Assembly (NCBI RefSeq): GCF_000282215.1
Contig: NZ_AKJS01000138.1
Location: forward strand, 1 to 64,000
Source of the DNA: Pseudomonas sp. GM21
Lineage (GTDB): Bacteria > Pseudomonadota > Gammaproteobacteria > Pseudomonadales > Pseudomonadaceae
Length of the DNA stretch: 64,000 nt
Reading direction: 5' to 3'
Shown: positions 1 to 9,245 of the stretch, piece by piece
Layout of the letters: the number at the start of each line of letters is the position of its first letter
Numbering within the stretch: the first letter of the stretch is position 1
Position numbers and translations under genes: made by a program
Notes under the pieces: generated by a model
The model's database searches: none
Told to the model about the DNA's origin: nothing
Seen by the model: the letters and a program-made list of their open reading frames with translations, nothing else

Positions 1-22
1 ACGCGGAGCGTGGGAACGATCC
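1..22. repeat. Right end of a REP-type palindrome
   Basis: The first bases end in GCGTGGGAACGATC. The same terminus closes the larger palindromes at 16205-16290 and 22849-22959, so the window begins inside one of these intergenic repeats. Confidence 0.7.
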
Positions 23-96
23 CATCCCCTAAAGTCAGCCCGTCTGCGCTACCATGCTTGGCCGGACGCGGCAGCCTGCTGCGCGCAGGAGTCAGC

Positions 97-1071
97 ATGG
101 CCCACCCGTTTGCAACCCTCACCCCAGACCTCGTGCTCGATGCCGTCGAAAGCATTGGCTTTCTCAGCGACGCGCGCATTCTGGCGCTCAACAGCTACGA
201 AAACCGCGTTTATCAAGTCGGTATCGAAGACTCCGAGCCGCTGATCGCCAAGTTCTATCGCCCGCAGCGCTGGACCAACGAAGCGATTCTCGAAGAACAC
301 CAGTTCACCTTCGAACTCGCCGAATGCGACGTGCCAGTGGTTGCGCCAATGATTCACAACGGCGCCAGCCTGCACGAACACAACGGCTTTCGTTTCACCC
401 TGTTCCCCCGCCGGGGTGGCCGTGCGCCGGAGCCGGGCAATCTCGATCAGCTCTATCGCCTCGGTCAGTTGCTGGGACGCCTGCACGCCGTGGGCTCCAC
501 CAAACCGTTCGATCACCGTGAAGCGCTAGGCGTGAAGAACTTCGGTCATGACTCGCTGACCACCTTGCTCGAAGGCAACTTTGTACCCAAAAGCTTGCTG
601 CCCGCCTACGAGTCCGTGGCCCGTGATCTGCTCAAGCGAGTCGAAGAGGTCTACAAGGCCACGCCGCACCAGAACATCCGCATGCACGGCGACTGCCACC
701 CCGGCAACATGATGTGCCGCGACGAAATGTTCCACATCGTCGACCTTGACGACTGCCGCATGGGCCCGGCGGTGCAGGACATCTGGATGATGCTGGCCGG
801 TGATCGTCAGGAATGTCTCGGTCAGTTGTCGGAACTGATGGACGGCTACAACGAGTTTCACGATTTCGATCCGCGAGAACTGGCGTTGATCGAACCGTTG
901 CGCGCCTTGCGCCTGATGCACTACAGCGCCTGGCTCGCCCGTCGCTGGGACGACCCGGCGTTCCCGCACAGTTTTCCGTGGTTTGGCAGTGAGCGTTATT
1001 GGGGTGATCAGGTGTTGGCGTTGCGCGAGCAGCTTGCGGCGCTGAATGAAGAACCGCTAAAACTTTTCTGA
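97..1071 (+). CDS. srkA: SrkA/YihE-type stress response serine/threonine kinase
   Basis: This predicted cytoplasmic protein kinase of the APH-like SrkA family is about 324 residues long, normal for the family. In Enterobacteria the family protects cells from stress-induced death. The catalytic loop reads MHGDCHPGN near residues 196-204, and the metal-binding site is the IVDLDD stretch near 214-219. I chose the ATG at 97 because CAGGAG lies 6 bp upstream and MAHPFATLTPD matches the usual N-terminus; an in-frame start near base 10 would add about 29 residues of repeat-derived sequence. The usual partner dsbA is not seen here. Family assignment is firm; substrates are unknown. Confidence 0.9.
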   Translation: MAHPFATLTPDLVLDAVESIGFLSDARILALNSYENRVYQVGIEDSEPLIAKFYRPQRWTNEAILEEHQFTFELAECDVPVVAPMIHNGASLHEHNGFRFTLFPRRGGRAPEPGNLDQLYRLGQLLGRLHAVGSTKPFDHREALGVKNFGHDSLTTLLEGNFVPKSLLPAYESVARDLLKRVEEVYKATPHQNIRMHGDCHPGNMMCRDEMFHIVDLDDCRMGPAVQDIWMMLAGDRQECLGQLSELMDGYNEFHDFDPRELALIEPLRALRLMHYSAWLARRWDDPAFPHSFPWFGSERYWGDQVLALREQLAALNEEPLKLF

Positions 1072-1082
1072 CACACAGCCCT

Positions 1083-1196
1083 GCCTGTAGGAGTGAGCCT
1101 GCTCGCGATGGCTGCGAAACATTCAGCACATCAGTGGCTGACACACAGCTATCGTCGGAACGCCGCCCGGAGCCGGCTCACTCCCACAGGGTTGTG
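1083..1196. repeat. REP pair downstream of srkA
   Basis: Two inverted units (TGTAGGAGTGAGCCTGCTCG and a mirrored arm ending GGCTCACTCCCACAGG) flank about 70 bp. They sit in the gap between srkA and rarD and may act as a transcript 3' stabiliser. No gene is visible in the gap. Confidence 0.7.
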
Positions 1197-1289
1197 TGTT
1201 CACAATTGCTCAACCTATTCAGGCAGGACATCCACAGACAAATCTCCTTACAATCCCCTTTTTGTTAGCTGCCTAAGCAAGGATTCTGC

Positions 1290-2177
1290 ATGCAAGTCGC
1301 CAACCCGCGTCGCGGGTACATTTTGGGTCTTACTGCCTACATCATCTGGGGACTGTTCCCGCTCTACTTCAAAGCCATCGCCAGCGTGCCCGCCGTGGAG
1401 ATCATCATCCATCGCGTGCTGTGGTCCGCGCTGTTCGGTGCCTTGTTATTGATGGTGTGGAAACATCCAGGCTGGTGGCGCGAGTTGCGTGACAACCCCA
1501 AACGTCTGGCGATCCTGGCCCTGAGTGGCACGCTGATCGCGGCCAACTGGCTGACTTACGTGTGGGCAGTGAATGCCGGGCGGATGCTTGAAGCGAGCCT
1601 CGGCTATTACATAAATCCGTTGGTGAACGTCTTGCTGGGCATGCTGATCCTCGGCGAACGATTGCGGCGCATGCAGTGGATCGCCGTAGGTCTGGCGGCA
1701 GTCGGCGTGGCGCAACAGGTGTGGCAAGTCGGCAGCCTGCCGTGGGTGTCGCTGGTGCTGGCGTTGTCCTTTGGTTTCTACGGATTGATCCGCAAGCAGG
1801 CGCCCGTCAAAGCGCTGCCTGGTTTGGTGGTGGAAACCTGGATGCTGGTGCCGATTGCGGTCGCGTGGCTGCTGTTCAACCCGACAGCGGCCAGCGCGCA
1901 ACCTGAATTCTGGACCACCTCCGAAGCCTGGTGGCTGGTCGCCGCCGGTCCGATCACGCTGGTACCGCTGATCTGTTTCAACGCCGCCGCGAGGCATATC
2001 CCCTACACGACATTGGGATTCCTCCAGTACCTGGCGCCGACGCTGGTGCTGCTGCAAGCCGTTCTGCTGTTTGGCGAACACCTGTCGTCCAGCACATTGG
2101 TCGCGTTCATCTTTATTTGGGCGGGCCTTGCGGTTTACAGCGTTGATGCGTGGATAAGTTTGCGTCGCCGCACCTGA
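1290..2177 (+). CDS. rarD: RarD-type EamA/DMT superfamily permease
   Basis: The 295-residue product has about ten hydrophobic segments spread over its whole length, as expected for an inner-membrane drug/metabolite transporter of the RarD (chloramphenicol-sensitive protein) subfamily. The N-terminus runs NPRRGYILGLTAYIIWG, typical of RarD, and a later FLQYLAPTLVLL segment matches the second EamA repeat. The ATG at 1290 has AAGGA about 7 bp upstream. The transported substrate is not known for this family. The gene stands alone, and its stop codon overlaps a TGATCA-A6 motif discussed with the DnaA-box repeats. Confidence 0.88.
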   Translation: MQVANPRRGYILGLTAYIIWGLFPLYFKAIASVPAVEIIIHRVLWSALFGALLLMVWKHPGWWRELRDNPKRLAILALSGTLIAANWLTYVWAVNAGRMLEASLGYYINPLVNVLLGMLILGERLRRMQWIAVGLAAVGVAQQVWQVGSLPWVSLVLALSFGFYGLIRKQAPVKALPGLVVETWMLVPIAVAWLLFNPTAASAQPEFWTTSEAWWLVAAGPITLVPLICFNAAARHIPYTTLGFLQYLAPTLVLLQAVLLFGEHLSSSTLVAFIFIWAGLAVYSVDAWISLRRRT

Positions 2178-2361
2178 TCAAAAAACACACAAACCTCTAC
2201 AGGCCACGCCCCTCGTGGCCTGCACCGATCCTTCCCAAGGTTATCCACAGCGTGATCCCCGGCGTTTGTGCGCAACTCATTGAAACTGATGGTTTTTTGA
2301 TCAGATCCTGAAGAAGCCCGGCCGGCGTGGGCTGGCGGGCCGTCTCTACAGGTTATCCACA
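2175..2361. promoter_or_regulatory. Two DnaA boxes with a T6/GATCA motif
   Basis: Perfect DnaA boxes TTATCCACA lie at 2241-2249 and 2353-2361. The motif GTTTTTTGATCA at 2292-2303 is followed after exactly 49 bp by the second box. The reverse complement of the 12-mer, TGATCAAAAAAC, lies at 2175-2186 over the rarD stop codon. This is the same architecture as the repeats at 35.27-35.69 kb. Function is unknown; a DnaA-binding site is an inference from the box sequence. Confidence 0.6.
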
Positions 2362-2406
2362 GGCGGGTGCACGTTAAACTTGGATAACCCTTCTTGAATA
2401 ACCCGG

Positions 2407-2925
2407 TCAAGGCTCACTGCGCAACACCAGTTCCACCATCAAATCGTCCGCCAGGGTTTCCAGGCGCGACTGCAATACGTCCAGCGACAAGGTCAGCGGC
2501 ACTGCGAGGATCGCCTCAGCGTGGAACAGCGGCTCGCTGCTCATCGGCGCCGGGCGCACTTCTGTGACCAACCGTTCAAGGTTCACGCCTTGCTCGCTGA
2601 GCAGACGGGTGATGTCACGCACGATCCCCGGGCGATCATTGCCCACCAACTCCATCGCGATCGGCTTCCAGGTGCAGGATTGTTCGATACCGCTTTCGGC
2701 AATCAGTACGCGAATGCCGTGGGCGGACAACGCCTGTAGGGCATCGACCAATTCATCGTAGGCCTCGGCCGGCACGCCCACCCGAAGTATCCCGGCGAAC
2801 TGCCCGGCCATACGCGACATGCGGCTTTCCAGCCAGTTGCCGCCGTGCTCGGCAATGCACTGGGCGATGCGCTCGACCTGCCCGGGCTTGTCTGGAGCAA
2901 ACACTGTGAGTACGAGGTGGTCCAT
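2407..2925 (-). CDS. GcvR-like double ACT-domain protein
   Basis: The protein of about 172 residues consists of two ACT domains. The first begins MDHLVLTVFAPDKPGQVERI and the second contains VGNDRPGIVRDITRLL near residues 90-110. This matches glycine cleavage system transcriptional repressor GcvR, which in E. coli binds glycine and antagonises GcvA. The start at 2925 is preceded by AGAGGGCT on the coding strand; an upstream in-frame extension of 75 residues runs through a REP repeat and was rejected. A role in amino-acid sensing is inference, since no gcv genes are adjacent. Confidence 0.8.
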   Translation of the reverse strand: MDHLVLTVFAPDKPGQVERIAQCIAEHGGNWLESRMSRMAGQFAGILRVGVPAEAYDELVDALQALSAHGIRVLIAESGIEQSCTWKPIAMELVGNDRPGIVRDITRLLSEQGVNLERLVTEVRPAPMSSEPLFHAEAILAVPLTLSLDVLQSRLETLADDLMVELVLRSEP

Positions 2926-3463
2926 GGCGCAGCCCTCTTTTGTTATAGAAACAGAAGTATAGGCAAGGCTTGATCCTGCAATGAATCGTCTGACGCCTTC
3001 GCGGGCAAGCCCGCTCCCAGAAGGACAGCGCATAGCCCTGTGGGAGCGGGCTGCCCGCGATTGAAGGCAACGCCAAATGAACTGAAAACCACAAATCGTG
3101 TACAAGTTTTTATATTTAACTGGAACAATCCAATAGTTTTTTGAGAACATCCCGTACCTCGACGTGACTGCAATGCGTCACGGGGTCGCAGAACGACGTA
3201 ATTAGTCTGATTTTCACAAGCGCAATTCATCATGTAGTATGCCGCAGCGCGCACTACATAACGTTGGATCGATGTCCGCCACGGCCATACTCGCAACCCT
3301 TAAAAGCCCAGTCAGCAAGGCCTAAAAGCCGTTGATCGGACCGAACCCAGCCGCCCGTTTGGGCATGTACTGGAGGACAGGTTTGTGGTTTAAATGGCCA
3401 TAGGCTTCATTGTCAAAATTGAAGAGCTGAAAAGCGAAATAGCTGAGCAGAGTGAGGCAAGCA
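2926..3463. promoter_or_regulatory. Divergent intergenic region, gcvR-like / glcB
   Basis: This stretch of about 540 bp has no gene. A REP pair occupies about 2993-3064 (GCGGGCAAGCCCGCTCCCA and its mirror). An interrupted palindrome TGTAGT-N14-ACTACA spans 3233-3258, about 200 bp before glcB, and could be a regulator site. A likely transcription start for glcB lies between 3260 and 3440, but I could not fix a -10/-35 pair. Confidence 0.45.
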
Positions 3464-5641
3464 ATGACTGAACACGTTCAAGTCGGTGGCCTGCAGGTCG
3501 CCAAAGTCCTGTTCGACTTCGTGAACAACGAAGCCATTCCCGGTACCGGTCTCACCGCCGATAAGTTCTGGGCCGGTGCCGACAAGGTCATTCATGACCT
3601 GGCGCCGAAGAACAAAGCCCTACTCGCCAAACGCGATGATTTCCAGGCTCGTATCGATGGCTGGCACCAATCCCGTGCCGGTCAATCACACGATGCCGTG
3701 GCTTATAAAGCCTTCTTGCAAGACATCGGTTATCTGCTGCCAGAAGCAGCCGATTTCCAGGCAACGACGCAAAACGTCGATGACGAAATCGCCCGCATGG
3801 CCGGTCCACAACTTGTGGTCCCGGTGATGAACGCCCGTTTCGCGCTCAATGCTTCGAACGCCCGCTGGGGTTCGCTGTACGACGCGCTCTACGGCACCGA
3901 CGCCATCAGCGAAGCCAATGGCGCGGAAAAAGGCAAAGGCTACAACAAGGTTCGCGGCGACAAGGTCATTGCCTTCGCCCGTGCTTTCCTCGACGAAGCC
4001 GCGCCGTTGGCTGCCGGCTCCCACGTCGATTCCACCGGCTACAAAATCGTAGACGGCAAACTGGTGGTCGCCCTTAAGGGTGGCAGCAACACCGGCCTGC
4101 GCAACGACGCGCAGCTGATCGGCCTCCACGGCGACGCCAGCGCTCCGACCGCGATCCTGCTGAAGAACAACGGCCTGCACTTGGAAATCCAGATCGATGC
4201 CAGCACCCCGGTCGGCCAGACCGACGCTGCCGGCGTCAAAGACATCCTGATGGAAGCCGCGCTGACCACCATCATGGACTGCGAAGACTCCGTCGCTGCT
4301 GTCGATGCCGATGACAAAGTGGTGATCTACCGCAACTGGCTCGGCCTGATGAAGGGCGATCTGTCGGAAGAAGTCTCCAAGGGCGGCCAGACCTTTACCC
4401 GCACCATGAACGCCGACCGCACCTATACCGGTGTCGATGGCAAGGAACTGAGCCTGCACGGTCGTTCGCTGTTGTTCGTGCGTAACGTCGGTCACCTGAT
4501 GACCATCGACGCCATCGTCGACAAAGACGGCAACGAAGTGCCGGAGGGCATCCTCGACGGTCTGGTGACCAGTCTCGCGGCGATCCACAGCCTCAACGGC
4601 AGCAGCTCACGCAAGAACAGCCGCACCGGATCGGTTTACATCGTGAAGCCGAAAATGCACGGCCCGGAAGAAGCCGCGTTCACCAACGAGCTGTTCGGTC
4701 GCATCGAAGACGTTCTCGGTCTGCCGCGCAACACGCTGAAAGTCGGGATCATGGACGAGGAACGTCGTACCACGGTCAACCTCAAGGCCTGCATCAAGGC
4801 GGCCAGCGAGCGCGTGGTGTTCATCAACACCGGTTTCCTCGACCGTACGGGCGATGAAATCCACACCTCCATGGAAGCCGGCCCGATGGTGCGCAAGGCC
4901 GACATGAAGGCCGAGAAGTGGATTGGCGCCTACGAAAACTGGAACGTCGATATCGGTTTGAGCACCGGCCTGCAAGGTCGCGCGCAGATCGGTAAAGGCA
5001 TGTGGGCCATGCCCGACCTGATGGCCGCGATGCTCGAACAGAAAATCGCTCACCCGCTGGCCGGTGCCAACACTGCCTGGGTTCCATCGCCGACCGCCGC
5101 TGCACTGCACGCGCTGCACTACCACAAGGTTGACGTGTTCGCCCGTCAGGCCGAACTGGCCAAACGTGCTCGCGCCTCGGTGGACGACATCCTGACCATT
5201 CCGTTGGCGGTGAACCCGCAATGGACCGCAGAACAGATCAAGAACGAACTGGACAACAACGCCCAGGGCATTCTCGGTTATGTCGTGCGCTGGATCGACC
5301 AGGGTGTCGGCTGCTCGAAAGTGCCGGACATCAACGACGTCGGCCTGATGGAAGACCGTGCGACGCTGCGTATTTCCAGCCAGCACATCGCCAACTGGCT
5401 GCGCCACGGCATCGTTACCGAAGAGCAAGTGATGGAAAGCCTCAAGCGCATGGCACCAGTGGTTGACCGTCAGAACGCCAATGACTCGCTGTACCGTCCG
5501 CTGGCACCGAACTTCGACAGCAACATCGCCTTCCAGGCGGCGGTCGAACTGGTGGTCGAAGGCACCAAACAGCCGAACGGCTACACCGAGCCGGTTCTGC
5601 ACCGTCGTCGTCGCGAGTTCAAGGCAGCCAATGGCCTGTAA
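3464..5641 (+). CDS. glcB: Malate synthase G
   Basis: This enzyme condenses glyoxylate with acetyl-CoA to malate in the glyoxylate shunt, acting as a cytosolic Mg-dependent monomer. The 725-residue length is exactly that of the G isoform. Recognisable conserved blocks are DCEDSVAAVDADDK (about 270-285), the active-site segment GIMDEERRTTVN (about 428-440) and MEDRATLRISSQHI near 630, which carries the family's catalytic Asp. I chose the ATG at 3464, with AGTGAGG about 6 bp upstream, over the in-frame GTG at 3452. The gene is monocistronic and ends in a strong terminator. Confidence 0.97.
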   Translation: MTEHVQVGGLQVAKVLFDFVNNEAIPGTGLTADKFWAGADKVIHDLAPKNKALLAKRDDFQARIDGWHQSRAGQSHDAVAYKAFLQDIGYLLPEAADFQATTQNVDDEIARMAGPQLVVPVMNARFALNASNARWGSLYDALYGTDAISEANGAEKGKGYNKVRGDKVIAFARAFLDEAAPLAAGSHVDSTGYKIVDGKLVVALKGGSNTGLRNDAQLIGLHGDASAPTAILLKNNGLHLEIQIDASTPVGQTDAAGVKDILMEAALTTIMDCEDSVAAVDADDKVVIYRNWLGLMKGDLSEEVSKGGQTFTRTMNADRTYTGVDGKELSLHGRSLLFVRNVGHLMTIDAIVDKDGNEVPEGILDGLVTSLAAIHSLNGSSSRKNSRTGSVYIVKPKMHGPEEAAFTNELFGRIEDVLGLPRNTLKVGIMDEERRTTVNLKACIKAASERVVFINTGFLDRTGDEIHTSMEAGPMVRKADMKAEKWIGAYENWNVDIGLSTGLQGRAQIGKGMWAMPDLMAAMLEQKIAHPLAGANTAWVPSPTAAALHALHYHKVDVFARQAELAKRARASVDDILTIPLAVNPQWTAEQIKNELDNNAQGILGYVVRWIDQGVGCSKVPDINDVGLMEDRATLRISSQHIANWLRHGIVTEEQVMESLKRMAPVVDRQNANDSLYRPLAPNFDSNIAFQAAVELVVEGTKQPNGYTEPVLHRRRREFKAANGL

Positions 5642-5662
5642 CTAAGCGATAACACCGGACAA

Positions 5663-5695
5663 AAAAAGGCCCTGATCGAAAGATCAGGGCCTTTT
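5663..5695. terminator. Bidirectional rho-independent terminator, glcB / response regulator
   Basis: A perfect stem AAAAAGGCCCTGATC closes with a GAAA loop and is followed by T5. The A-tract on the left makes it work in both directions, which suits the convergent genes on either side. Confidence 0.9.
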
Positions 5696-5713
5696 TCGTT
5701 TTGGGATAGAACG

Positions 5714-6175
5714 CTACAAATTCATGCCCAGTTCATGCTTGACCAACCCCAGCAATATCTCGGGATCGATAGGCTTGAGTAGAAAGTCCACCACACTCAA
5801 ATGCATCGCCGCGATGGCATCTTTCACGTCAGCGTCGCCGGAAACGATGATGATAGGCAACGCCGCCCGAACTGATTCACGTATCTGACGGATAAGGTCG
5901 AGGCCATCGACATTGCCCATGCGCAAGTCGGTGATCACCAGACCGATTGAAAGCTTTTTCACCTCATCTTCAGCAATCAAAAGTTTGAGCGCGCTTTCAC
6001 CACTGTCAGCGGTAATGCAGCGAATTCCACCCAATCCAAGAAGCTGCGACAACAGCTCGCGCGCATCTTTATCGTCATCGACGATCAGCACCCGCTGCGT
6101 TGGCAAATCGGGTTCGAGCATGACGGCACTCAGCGCCTCGCGCTCGGCATCACTCAAAATATCTTGGTCGGACAT
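5714..6175 (-). CDS. Single-domain response regulator (REC only)
   Basis: The product of about 153 residues has a complete receiver domain and no output domain. Acidic residues D33-D35 sit in IVDDDKDARE, the phospho-acceptor is D83 in ITDLRMGNVDG, the switch residue is S112 in VSGDAD, and K134 lies in LLKPID. A 25-residue acidic leader precedes the domain. The start at 6175 was chosen over an upstream in-frame Met because the start of MSDQDILSDAE has a GAGA ribosome site. No histidine kinase is adjacent, so its partner and output are unknown. It may act on a protein target, as CheY-type regulators do. Confidence 0.82.
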   Translation of the reverse strand: MSDQDILSDAEREALSAVMLEPDLPTQRVLIVDDDKDARELLSQLLGLGGIRCITADSGESALKLLIAEDEVKKLSIGLVITDLRMGNVDGLDLIRQIRESVRAALPIIIVSGDADVKDAIAAMHLSVVDFLLKPIDPEILLGLVKHELGMNL

Positions 6176-6427
6176 GGCGTTCTCTACGTTTTCAGATCTA
6201 GCACCTGGCACATTCGTCAGACATCGCTATGCAGACCCTCAATGTGCACTCCGTCGGAAAGATTTCCAAGAGGCAAGTTGAGCGGTTTTTCGTTGAATTG
6301 TGTCAGGCGCTGGCCAAATCGCGTCGCTCGGAAGGCCAACCTAGACTTACGTCCAATGGGCACCCTGTGCGCAGGGGCCGACCATGGCTGAGTCATCCGA
6401 CAATGATAATTCCAAACGACTGCGGTA

Positions 6428-8368
6428 ATGGTTATGAGTAAAGCGGACGCCTTCACACAGGCAGGGAAAACCGCGGTGTTGCAGAACATCCAGGGCACGA
6501 TGCAATTCCTTCAGCGTTTCCCGCCCTTCAATCAGATGGAACACGCTCACCTGGCGTACCTGGTTGAGCAATGTCAGCTGCGTTTTTATGCCCCCGACGA
6601 AAGCATCATCAAGCCTGCCGATGGGCCGGTTGAGCACTTCTACATCGTCAAACAGGGCCGCGTCGTCGGTGAGCGCCCGCACACCGCCAAGGGCGGCACC
6701 GAAACCACCTTCGAAATCACCACCGGCGAGTGCTTCCCTCTCGCAGCGCTGCTGGGTGAGCGGGCAACCCGCACCGAACACCTCGCCGCCGAAGACACCT
6801 TTTGCCTGCAGCTGAACAAGCTGGCGTTCATCAAACTGTTCGCGCTTTCCAGCACCTTTCGCGACTTTGCCCTACGCGGCGTCAGCAGCTTGCTGGATCA
6901 GGTCAACCAGCAAGTCCAGCAAAAAGCCGTGGAAACCCTCGGCACCCAGTATTCGCTGAACACGCGCCTGGGCGAATTGGCGATGCGCCACCCGGTGACC
7001 TGCAGCCCGGCGACGCCATTGCGTGAAGCGGTGACGCTGATGCACGAGCAGCAGGTCGGCAGCATCGTCGTGGTCGATGAACACAAAGCCCCGCAGGGGA
7101 TTTTCACCCTGCGCGACCTGCGCCATGTCGTGGCCGAAGGAATCAACGACTTCAACGAAGCTATCGAGCAGCACATGACCCGGGCGCCGTTTTTCCTGAC
7201 GCCGGACCACAGCGCTTTCGACGCGGCCATCGCCATGACCGAGCGGCACATCGCCCACGTGTGCCTGGTCAAAGATCAGCGGCTGTGCGGCGTGGTCTCA
7301 GAGCGTGACCTGTTTTCCCTGCAACGGGTTGATCTGGTGCACCTGGCACGGACGATTCGCAACGCCCCGCGCGTGGAAAACCTGGTGTTGATGCGCGGCG
7401 AGATCGGCCAACTGGTCGAACGCATGCTGGCGCACGGCGCGTCATCGACACAAATCACTCACATCATCACCTTGCTCAACGACCACACCGTGTGCCGAGT
7501 GATCGAGCTGACTCTCGCCGAGAAAGGCGATCCCGGTGTGCCGTTCAGTTGGTTGTGCTTCGGCAGCGAAGGCCGTCGCGAGCAGACGCTGCACACCGAT
7601 CAGGACAACGGCATTTTGTTCGAGGCTCGGGATGCTGCGCAGGCGGCAGAAATACGCGGCAAGCTGTTGCCGATTGCCCAGCAGATCAACCAAAGCCTGG
7701 CGCTGTGCGGCTTCACGCTGTGCAAGGGCAACATCATGGCAGGCAACCCGGAGCTGTGTTTGTCGCGTGCCGAATGGGCGCGACGGTTTGCGGCGTTCAT
7801 CCGCGAGGCGACGCCGGAGAACCTGCTGGGTTCGAGCATCTATTTCGACTTGCGGGTGGTCTGGGGTGATGAGCAAGGGTGCGAGCAATTGCGTCGGGGG
7901 ATTCTCGATCAGGTCGGCGATAACCGGCTGTTCCAGCGGATGCTGGCCGAGAACGCCTTGCGCAATCGTCCGCCTGTGGGGCGTTTCCGTGAGTTCGTCC
8001 TGGCGCGCAAGAACGGTGAAAAAGCCACGCTGGACTTGAAGGTGCAGGGACTGACACCTTTCGTCGACGGCGCCCGGTTGCTGGCATTGGCTCACGGGAT
8101 CGAAACCAACAATACCCTGGAGCGATTTCGCCAACTGGTGGCCAAGGAAATCATTCAGCCACTGGACGGTGCGGCCTATGAAGAGGCGTACCACTTCATT
8201 CAGCAAACCCGCATGCAGCAACATCAGTTACAGACCCGGGAGAACTTGCCCTATTCCAACCGGGTTGATCCAGACAGCCTGAATCATCTGGACCGACGGA
8301 TCCTGCGTGAATCCCTGCGCCAGGCGCAACGCCTGCAAAGCAGCCTGACCCTGCGGTATCAGCTATGA
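6428..8368 (+). CDS. cNMP-binding / CBS pair / DUF294 nucleotidyltransferase-like protein
   Basis: The 646-residue protein reads in order: a cyclic-nucleotide-binding-like domain (about 25-140), two CBS domains (about 165-290), a GlnD-like DUF294 nucleotidyltransferase core with FGSEGRREQTLHTDQDNG (about 380-400) carrying the GS and DxD signature, and a DUF294 C-terminal helical domain. Such proteins are thought to be signalling nucleotidyltransferases sensing adenine nucleotides, but their reaction is not established. Starts at 6428 and 6434 (MVMSK) are both possible. The stop overlaps the next start by 4 bp, indicating coupled translation with the exonuclease. Confidence 0.85.
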   Translation: MVMSKADAFTQAGKTAVLQNIQGTMQFLQRFPPFNQMEHAHLAYLVEQCQLRFYAPDESIIKPADGPVEHFYIVKQGRVVGERPHTAKGGTETTFEITTGECFPLAALLGERATRTEHLAAEDTFCLQLNKLAFIKLFALSSTFRDFALRGVSSLLDQVNQQVQQKAVETLGTQYSLNTRLGELAMRHPVTCSPATPLREAVTLMHEQQVGSIVVVDEHKAPQGIFTLRDLRHVVAEGINDFNEAIEQHMTRAPFFLTPDHSAFDAAIAMTERHIAHVCLVKDQRLCGVVSERDLFSLQRVDLVHLARTIRNAPRVENLVLMRGEIGQLVERMLAHGASSTQITHIITLLNDHTVCRVIELTLAEKGDPGVPFSWLCFGSEGRREQTLHTDQDNGILFEARDAAQAAEIRGKLLPIAQQINQSLALCGFTLCKGNIMAGNPELCLSRAEWARRFAAFIREATPENLLGSSIYFDLRVVWGDEQGCEQLRRGILDQVGDNRLFQRMLAENALRNRPPVGRFREFVLARKNGEKATLDLKVQGLTPFVDGARLLALAHGIETNNTLERFRQLVAKEIIQPLDGAAYEEAYHFIQQTRMQQHQLQTRENLPYSNRVDPDSLNHLDRRILRESLRQAQRLQSSLTLRYQL

Positions 8369-9072
8369 GCCTGTTTTCATGGCTGCGCCCGGCCACGCCC
8401 CTCCTGTCCGGTGAATGGCAACAACGTTTGCAGCGCTTGCCCGCGGTAGCCGAGCTCGGTGGATGCAGCCTGCGCGAACAGCGTTGGGTAGTGCTCGACC
8501 TGGAAACCACCGGGCTGAACCTGAATAAAGATCGGGTGTTGTCCATCGGTGCCGTGGTGATCGAAGACGGCGCCATCGATTTCAGCCATCAGTTCGAACG
8601 CACGCTGCAATGCGCCGACTTGAAGCTGGCACCCAGCGTGCTGATTCACGGGTTGGGCCCAAGCGCCATTGCGGCCGGCAGCGACCCGGCGCAGGCCTTG
8701 CTGGAATTCATGGAGTTCGTTGGTGACAGCCCGGTGTTGGCGTTTCATGCCCCCTTCGATCAGCACATGCTTGGCCGCGCACTGAAAGACCATTTGGGCT
8801 ACAAGTTGGCCCATCCGTTTCTGGATGTGGCAGACATCGCGCCGCTGCTGTGCCCACAGGCTCACATACGAGACGCCGGGCTGGATGAGTGGATCGACTG
8901 GTTCAAACTGGAAGTGTTCGAGCGACATAACGCCAGTGCCGACGCGCTGGCGACGGCCGAATTGGCATTGATCCTGTTCAGCCGGGCGCGGCAGCAGCAG
9001 ATTCATAGCCCGCTGAACCTGCAACAGCGGCTGAGTCAGTGGAAACGCCGGCAGCGGGCACCTTCCTTTTAG
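8365..9072 (+). CDS. DnaQ-like 3'-5' exonuclease (Pol III epsilon family)
   Basis: The 235-residue product is a DEDDh exonuclease. Exo I is VLDLETTGLN near residue 45, Exo II is HAPFDQHML near 130, and Exo III is HNASADALAT near 190, which gives the histidine of the DEDDh type. The ATG overlaps the stop of the upstream DUF294 gene (ATGA), so the two proteins are likely made together and may work together. It lacks the C-terminal alpha-binding tail of true DnaQ and is probably an accessory nuclease. The substrate (DNA or RNA) is unknown. Confidence 0.85.
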   Translation: MSLFSWLRPATPLLSGEWQQRLQRLPAVAELGGCSLREQRWVVLDLETTGLNLNKDRVLSIGAVVIEDGAIDFSHQFERTLQCADLKLAPSVLIHGLGPSAIAAGSDPAQALLEFMEFVGDSPVLAFHAPFDQHMLGRALKDHLGYKLAHPFLDVADIAPLLCPQAHIRDAGLDEWIDWFKLEVFERHNASADALATAELALILFSRARQQQIHSPLNLQQRLSQWKRRQRAPSF

Positions 9073-9097
9073 ATCTTCACTGCATCGACTGACGCCA

Positions 9098-9163
9098 TCG
9101 CGAGCAGGCTCACTCCCACAGGGATTACACGGAACCTGGTGGGAGCGAGCCTGCTCGCGATGA
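9098..9163. repeat. REP pair downstream of the exonuclease
   Basis: Inverted arms GCGAGCAGGCTCACTCCCAC and GTGGGAGCGAGCCTGCTCGC face each other across about 26 bp. The pair separates the DUF294/exonuclease unit from the iron-uptake module. Confidence 0.8.
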
Positions 9164-9245
9164 ACGATGACGCGGGAAACTGCATGCATACAACTCAATC
9201 CACCCGACCAGCGCCGATTGCTTACCGTCCCCGCCTCTGCCACAA

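Noticed and set aside
3452..3463. GTG start for malate synthase four codons upstream
   Set aside because: The GTG overlaps the AGTGAGG ribosome site of the ATG at 3464, and the ATG gives the standard 725-residue protein.
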